From Sulfotelmatobacter sp963788225 (GTDB lineage: Bacteria; Acidobacteriota; Terriglobia; Terriglobales; Acidobacteriaceae), in contig CAWBGI010000001.1 of the NCBI GenBank assembly GCA_963788225.1, positions 372,001 through 436,000 on the forward strand: a stretch of 64,000 bases of DNA, given 5' to 3'. The position numbers and the translations under genes were made by a program. Shown here in pieces: positions 60,152 to 64,000 of this stretch; position 1 is the first letter of the stretch, and every line of letters starts with the position of its first letter. Under the pieces are notes generated by a model. That model saw only the letters and a program-made list of their open reading frames with translations, ran no database searches and was not told where the DNA came from.

Positions 60152-60453
60152 AGCACCTCATCATCGTGTTGCCTGCCGCAGGCACACTTCGGTGGCGGCA
60201 GTTCGCGGTCGGTCCCCCACGAAAGCAGCCAGGCCTTCATGTCCTCGTGTCTGACATAGTGCCCGGACTTTATCTGGCGGTCGGCCTGGCGGATTTCCGC
60301 CAGCATTCTCTCCTGGTCGGCCACATAGGATTCGACCGCGTCAGAAATGAGAAAGTTCGAGCTGCGGCCGGAAACCTTGGCCAGCTTGGCTAGCCGCTTC
60401 TTGGTCGCGGGCTTCAGCCGGACGCTTAGGGTTGCACTACGTGTGTTCGCCAT
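60142..60453 (-). CDS. Ribbon-helix-helix antitoxin (103 aa)
   Basis: ATG at 60453. The N-terminal part SATLSVRLKPATKKRLAKLA then SGRSSNFLISDAVESYV is a typical CopG/ParD-type ribbon-helix-helix, and the C-terminal helix-rich tail should bind the toxin. The last 20 residues (PPPKCACGRQHDDEVLCR) contain three Cys residues, unusual for this family, and overlap the toxin start. It is probably an autorepressor acting on the palindrome at its own start. Confidence 0.88.
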   Translation of the reverse strand: MANTRSATLSVRLKPATKKRLAKLAKVSGRSSNFLISDAVESYVADQERMLAEIRQADRQIKSGHYVRHEDMKAWLLSWGTDRELPPPKCACGRQHDDEVLCR

Positions 60454-60464
60454 GAACACATCGT
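60439..60464. promoter_or_regulatory. Operator palindrome over the antitoxin start codon
   Basis: ACGTGTGTTC and GAACACATCGT are an inverted repeat (one extra base) around GCCAT, which contains the start codon complement. A dimeric ribbon-helix-helix repressor would block the start region itself. Confidence 0.55.
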
Positions 60465-60495
60465 ATCACGCTGCATTCGGTGGCGACGGGGTTAG

Positions 60496-60526
60496 AAACA
60501 CGAAAGCCCCGATAGTCAGTCGGGGC
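60496..60526 (-). terminator. Terminator of the tRNA-like transcript
   Basis: On the minus strand GCCCCGA-CTGACTA-TCGGGGC is a perfect 7-bp stem followed by TTTCGTGTTT. It ends transcription coming from the tRNA-like gene at 60705 and separates it from the toxin-antitoxin promoter. Confidence 0.65.
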
Positions 60527-60529
60527 GTA

Positions 60530-60565
60530 CTTAAGAAGTATTGGACGACGTCTGCGTTTCTTAAG
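60530..60565. ncRNA. Hairpin whose loop copies the tRNA-like D/anticodon segment
   Basis: CTTAAGAA (60530-60537) and TTCTTAAG (60558-60565) form an 8-bp stem. The 20-nt loop is GTATTGGACGACGTCTGCGT, and its first 19 bases equal the tRNA-like segment at 60669-60687 (GTACTGGACGACGTCTGCG on the tRNA strand) except for one base, in inverted orientation. In the minus-strand transcript this loop is therefore complementary to the D-stem/anticodon part of the tRNA upstream in the same RNA. Confidence 0.6.
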
Positions 60566-60617
60566 AATAACTCCCGCAGCAGCTTTGTCAAGAGCCTTTT
60601 ATTTCGTCGAGCGACCG

Positions 60618-60705
60618 CGGAGGGTAAGGGAGTCGAACCCTATTGGCTGACTAAGCCACTCGACATTTCGCAGACGTCGTCCAGTACCCACTGGCAATAC
60701 CCTCC
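60618..60705 (-). tRNA. Class II tRNA of tRNA-Sec/allo-tRNA architecture with GCG anticodon
   Basis: 88 nt, no encoded CCA. Acceptor GGAGGGTA pairs with TACCCTCC (8 bp), discriminator G. D stem CCAGT/ACTGG with a 4-nt loop GGGT. Anticodon stem GACGT/ATGTC (one G-U pair) with loop CTGCGAA, so T33 and A37 are in place and the anticodon is GCG. Variable arm TGGCT/AGCCA. T stem AGGG/CCCT (4 bp) with loop TTCGACT. The 8/4 acceptor-T design, short D loop and long variable arm are those of tRNA-Sec-like or allo-tRNAs charged by seryl-tRNA synthetase. A leader hairpin (CAGAC-CGCC-GTCTG) abuts the 5' end and TACAAT (60732-60727) is a possible -10. A 3' hairpin and terminator follow. Confidence 0.72.
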
Positions 60706-60802
60706 AGACGGCGGTCTGTCAAACTGATTGTAGCGACGCCTAATGGTGCTCTTGGAAGTATTTCGCATTTCCAACTCGGGACTGTCCTGTTTTGGGACGG
60801 TC

Positions 60803-62173
60803 TTAACTTTCCTTCTCCCCCTCATCCGCGATCCCAATCTTCGACAGCCGATAGCGCAGCGCATTCCGCGACAATCCCAGCAATCTTGCCGCTTGACTCT
60901 TATTTCCATTGGCGCGACGCAGGGCTTCGCGAATCATTTCATCCTCCCAGTGCTCGAGCGTCATGCCTTCAGGAAGAAATCCAGTCGCACCGTTGGCTAC
61001 TTTTGCCGGACGCACATCCAGATGAATATCTCCCGCCCCGATCACCGTGCCTTTCGCCAGCGCGCATGCGCGTTCGATGATGTTCTGCAACTCGCGCACG
61101 TTCCCCGGCCAGTGATAGTTCACCAGAATCTGCATGGCTTCCTGCGTGATACTCTTCACCGGCTTGCCCGAATCGCCGGCAAACCGGGAAATAAAAAGAT
61201 TGACCAAGTCCGGAATATCTTCTTTGCGCTGCCTTAGCGGCGCAATGTCGATGGGGACGACGTTCAAACGGTAGTAGAGATCCTCGCGGAAGGTTCCCTC
61301 CTCGAGCGCTTCGCGCAGATCGCGGTTGGTGGCTGCGATCAGACGCACATCTACTTTCACGGTCCGCGTGCCGCCCAGGCGTTCAAACTCGCGCTCCTGC
61401 AGCACGCGCAGCAGCTTTACTTGTGTCGCTGGAGGCACGTCGCCGATTTCGTCCAGAAACAGCGTGCCCTTATCGGCCAACTCGAACTTGCCGGGCTTGC
61501 TGGTGTTCGCGCCCGTGAACGCCCCCTTCTCATAGCCAAACAGTTCGCTCTCGAGCAAATTCTCGGGAATCGCCGTGCTATTGATCTTTACAAAAGGTCC
61601 TGAGGCTCGGCGCGACTTCTCATGAATCACGCGCGCAATCAAGTCCTTGCCGACGCCACTCTCCCCGCCCAACAGCACCGTCGAATTCGTCGGCGCGACG
61701 CGCTCCACCGTCGCCAGCACCTCCTGCATCTTCGCGCTGCGCGCCACGATGTTGGGATGGGCATACTTTTTGCCCAACGCCTCGCGCAGCGACCGGTTTT
61801 CCTCACGCAGGTTGTGGACATCCAGTTCCTTGCGGATCACCATGCGCATCTCGCTCAGCGAGAAGGGCTTCAGGACATAATCGCTGGCTCCGGCTTTCAT
61901 GGCTTCCACTGCCGTCTCGACAGTCCCGAAAGCCGTCATGACCACCACCGGCAACGCGGCATTTTGACACTTGATTGCCTGCAGGAACTCGAGGCCGTTC
62001 ATCCCCGGCAGCTTGAGATCGGTCACTACGAGATCAACGGTGTTCTCGCGCAGGAGTTTCAGCCCAGTCTCCGCATCGCCGGCGGAAAGCGTGGTGAAGC
62101 CGTCCTCGCCGAGATTCAACTCGAGCAGGCGGCGCATCTTGGCTTCGTCTTCGACGATTAAAATCGTTGGCAT
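60803..62173 (-). CDS. Sigma-54-dependent NtrC-family response regulator
   Basis: 456 residues. Receiver domain with D9-E10 and phospho-acceptor D52 (VVTDLKLPGMNG). The AAA+ domain has Walker A GGESGVGKD (169-177), the sigma-54 contact loop GAFTGA (217-222), Walker B (GTLFLDEIGDVPPATQVK) and the arginine finger region. A Fis-type helix-turn-helix closes the protein (ALRRANGNKSQAARLLGLSR). It activates sigma-54 promoters when phosphorylated by the kinase encoded 22 bp upstream. The stop codon is followed by a hairpin (60780-60802) and then the tRNA-like gene on the same strand. Confidence 0.95.
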   Translation of the reverse strand: MPTILIVEDEAKMRRLLELNLGEDGFTTLSAGDAETGLKLLRENTVDLVVTDLKLPGMNGLEFLQAIKCQNAALPVVVMTAFGTVETAVEAMKAGASDYVLKPFSLSEMRMVIRKELDVHNLREENRSLREALGKKYAHPNIVARSAKMQEVLATVERVAPTNSTVLLGGESGVGKDLIARVIHEKSRRASGPFVKINSTAIPENLLESELFGYEKGAFTGANTSKPGKFELADKGTLFLDEIGDVPPATQVKLLRVLQEREFERLGGTRTVKVDVRLIAATNRDLREALEEGTFREDLYYRLNVVPIDIAPLRQRKEDIPDLVNLFISRFAGDSGKPVKSITQEAMQILVNYHWPGNVRELQNIIERACALAKGTVIGAGDIHLDVRPAKVANGATGFLPEGMTLEHWEDEMIREALRRANGNKSQAARLLGLSRNALRYRLSKIGIADEGEKES

Positions 62174-62195
62174 ATGGTTGCAATGCGTTACCTAA

Positions 62196-63467
62196 CTAGG
62201 ATGCTTGTGCAGTCACGCCGCCTGCAGGAAAAAAGATCACGAAGCAGGCCCCCGGCTGACCGTTCCTGCTCTCCACGCGAATCGTACCGTGATGGGCGTC
62301 AATAATCTTCGAGACAATCGACAGTCCCAGCCCCACTCCCGTTTTCTTCGTAGTAACAAAGGGATTAAAAATCTGCTCGCGCAGTTCCATTGGAATTCCC
62401 GGGCCAGTGTCTTCGATTCGCACTTCGACTCCGTCCTGATTCGAGTTTCTTGCCTGGGCCGCCGACACCCGCAGCGTTCCACCGCTGCTGCCCATGGCAT
62501 CATAAGCATTCTGAATCAAATTCACGAATGCCTGCTCGCTAAGACTTTCGTCCAACGGAATTAGCGGCAAGTTCGCCTCGTACTGCCGCTCCACTCGCAC
62601 CGGGCTGTCTTTGTGGGTTAACTCCACAGAGTGCAGCGCACGATCCAGCACCGGGGCAATTTCTTGTGGAACCAGTTCAGCCTGCATCGGCCGGGCAAAG
62701 TCGAGAAAGCGCGTCACCAGTGCGCTCAAACGGTTGGTCTCACTCGAAATATAGCCCGCCAGTTCGCTGGCCAGGGGATTCGCTTCTCCCAGCTTCTGAT
62801 GAAGCATCTCTGCCGATCCCTTGATCACGCCGAGCGGATTGCGAATCTCATGCGCCAGCCCGGCAGACATTTGCCCCAAGGCCGCCAGCCGCTCGGAACG
62901 CCGCGCCTCGGCCTGCGCCTGCTCCAGCCGGCGGTTCGTCTCTGCGAGAGTCTCGGCCAACTCCTGATAGCGTTTGGTCTGGCGCCGGCTCTCCACGATA
63001 AAGCGGTTGACCACCATGGCGGCTAGAAAGAAAAAAACGATGCGGATGGCAAGCCGCCCGTAGTCCTCCCGGTTAATCTCGTATTCCTGCAACGCGGGAT
63101 AAAGATACGAACAGTAGGCGGCAGAGGCCACCGAAGTCCAGAACAACGTAGCCCACGGGCCAAAATATTCCGCCGCCGTGACGGCGGGCAGGTAGTAGAT
63201 AGGATAGTAATAGCTGTTTATGGGGATTTCGCCAGTGTGATCGAGCAGAAGCGTGGCCAGGGCAATCTTCAGCACAACAACGTAGACCGGGCCGCGGCGT
63301 GGGAGGCGGGCAATGAACCGGCTTTCGCTCAGTTGGAGAACGCCAAAACCAAGCAAGATTAGTTGTTTGTGGTACTCCCGAACGGGCGGGAGGACGGCTA
63401 GCAAGGCGAGCAACAGCAGCCAGAGAACATCCATCCAGTGAATCGCCGGACGTTTCGGTTCGTTCAT
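62196..63467 (-). CDS. NtrB-type membrane sensor histidine kinase
   Basis: 423 residues. Residues 10-160 contain about five hydrophobic segments with little extracytoplasmic sequence, so the membrane part itself is the likely sensor. A linker coiled coil (QELAETLAETNRRLEQAQAE) precedes the H-box GLAHEIRNPLGVIKG with H206, and the ATPase domain with N box (FVNLIQNAYDAMGSS), G boxes (EDTGPGIPMELR, GVGLGLSIVSKII). It pairs with the sigma-54 activator downstream. It lies 200 bp after kdpC on the same strand, which suggests a link to potassium or osmotic stress (inference). Confidence 0.93.
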   Translation of the reverse strand: MNEPKRPAIHWMDVLWLLLLALLAVLPPVREYHKQLILLGFGVLQLSESRFIARLPRRGPVYVVVLKIALATLLLDHTGEIPINSYYYPIYYLPAVTAAEYFGPWATLFWTSVASAAYCSYLYPALQEYEINREDYGRLAIRIVFFFLAAMVVNRFIVESRRQTKRYQELAETLAETNRRLEQAQAEARRSERLAALGQMSAGLAHEIRNPLGVIKGSAEMLHQKLGEANPLASELAGYISSETNRLSALVTRFLDFARPMQAELVPQEIAPVLDRALHSVELTHKDSPVRVERQYEANLPLIPLDESLSEQAFVNLIQNAYDAMGSSGGTLRVSAAQARNSNQDGVEVRIEDTGPGIPMELREQIFNPFVTTKKTGVGLGLSIVSKIIDAHHGTIRVESRNGQPGACFVIFFPAGGVTAQAS

Positions 63468-63667
63468 GGCAGGATCGCAGAAAATAAATGCGCCGGGAGC
63501 GGGCTAAGTTCCCGCCTTTCCGGCGCGATCGATGTCTGGATGCTCTTAGTTGCGTCCGCTGGCAGGTCGCATCGCATGCGACCCTATCAAACCGCACGCG
63601 GGGCGTTCGCGTCAATGTTTTCTCTCATGGCGCGATTCCCGCTGCGACGCGGAACAATGATGCTGAA

Positions 63668-64000
63668 TCAGCGTGTCGTTGGCTTTGGCGAGATCTCATC
63701 CAACGTAAGATTCAATTCCAGGACGTTGACGCGCGGCTCGCCGAGGAATCCAAACTGCCGCGACTGCGTATGCTGCCGAACCGCTTCGCGAACCACGTCT
63801 TCGCTCAGCTTGCGCTCTTTCGCGATGCGGGGCACCTGGAATTCCGCCGCCTCTGGCGAGATGTGGGGATCCAGGCCCGAGCCTGAAGTGGTCAGCAGAT
63901 CCATGGGGATTGCAGCCCCGGGATTCTCCGCCTGCAACCGGTCGGCATCTCCCTGCACCCGCGCGATGAGCGATTGATTGGTGGGACCAAGATTCGATCC
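63668..64000 (-). CDS. kdpC: Potassium-transporting ATPase subunit C (5' partial)
   Basis: The frame is open to the window edge, so the start is missing. Visible residues include SNLGPTNQSLIARVQ, PMDLLTTSGSGLDPHISPEA and the final QSRQFGFLGEPRVNVLELNL, all diagnostic for KdpC, the small membrane-anchored subunit that stabilises the KdpFABC high-affinity potassium pump. The rest of the kdp operon should lie beyond the window. The 200 bp between its stop codon and the kinase gene hold no gene. Confidence 0.95.
   Translation of the reverse strand, partial: GSNLGPTNQSLIARVQGDADRLQAENPGAAIPMDLLTTSGSGLDPHISPEAAEFQVPRIAKERKLSEDVVREAVRQHTQSRQFGFLGEPRVNVLELNLTLDEISPKPTTR

Noticed and set aside
60618..60705. 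Reading the tRNA-like gene as a normal tRNA-Sec (TCA)
   Set aside because: No TCA occurs in the anticodon loop; the loop is CTGCGAA under both the 5-bp and the 6-bp stem reading.
60694..60722. TTGACA-N17-TATTGC promoter for the tRNA-like gene
   Set aside because: The -10 would lie inside the tRNA 5' end, so a start from it would remove the acceptor strand; TACAAT at 60732-60727 is better placed.

Overview
The window looks like a chromosomal segment of an Acidobacteriota bacterium (Terriglobia-like). This is an inference from content: two TonB-dependent receptors with a carboxypeptidase-regulatory-like N-terminus, a cytochrome c oxidase locus with two tandem subunit III genes, an MqnP-type UbiA prenyltransferase, many FecR/TonB-C/SH3-type envelope proteins, and many short GC-rich dispersed palindromes. 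Gene density is high, many starts are GTG or TTG, and several genes seem to have leaderless or very short leaders.

Layout. 1-8.1 kb: a TonB-dependent receptor cut by the window edge, an orphan nuoI, metH (carrying an in-frame palindromic repeat) and a 49-residue basic protein. 8.2-15.6 kb: a second TonB-dependent receptor, mqnP/ubiA with a 7-bp tandem repeat running into its start codon, a Flp pilin gene of 54 codons, DAHP synthase, an ankyrin protein, a zinc-ribbon protein and a membrane protein preceded by a perfect CRP-type box. 15.6-27.6 kb: an aerobic respiration locus with ctaB, two translationally coupled SH3-like proteins, a heme-tagged beta-barrel protein, a diheme cytochrome c, a cupredoxin-like protein, and cytochrome c oxidase subunits II, I, III, III and IV. 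Four single-base insertions break three genes between 17.0 and 21.3 kb.

27.67-47.30 kb is best read as an integrative mobilizable element inserted in a tRNA-Lys(TTT) gene. It is bounded by the complete tRNA on the right and a 47-nt tRNA 3' fragment on the left. It carries a tyrosine integrase, an excisionase-like protein, a divergent ribbon-helix-helix-type protein, two small mobilization-region proteins, a MobF (TrwC-like) relaxase-helicase, a striking branched palindrome after the relaxase gene, and cargo: a giant TIG/Kelch/Big-domain protein ending in an M15-peptidase-like domain, a HEAT-like protein, an S41 protease and a nucleotidyltransferase/HEPN pair whose HEPN gene is dead. No replication gene and no type IV secretion genes are visible.

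47.4-64 kb is again chromosomal: a pseudokinase-TonB_C fusion, trmJ, a two-component system followed by a porin-like protein and a cupredoxin-like protein, an aminotransferase, a FecR-type surface protein, a ParE/RHH toxin-antitoxin pair, an NtrB/NtrC-type two-component system and the end of kdpC.

The most unusual item is at 60.5-60.7 kb on the minus strand. It is an 88-nt class II tRNA with an 8-bp acceptor stem, 4-bp T stem, 4-nt D loop and long variable arm, that is, selenocysteine-tRNA or allo-tRNA architecture, but its anticodon reads GCG. Just downstream in the same transcript lies a hairpin whose 20-nt loop can pair with the D/anticodon segment of that same tRNA, followed by a terminator-like hairpin.
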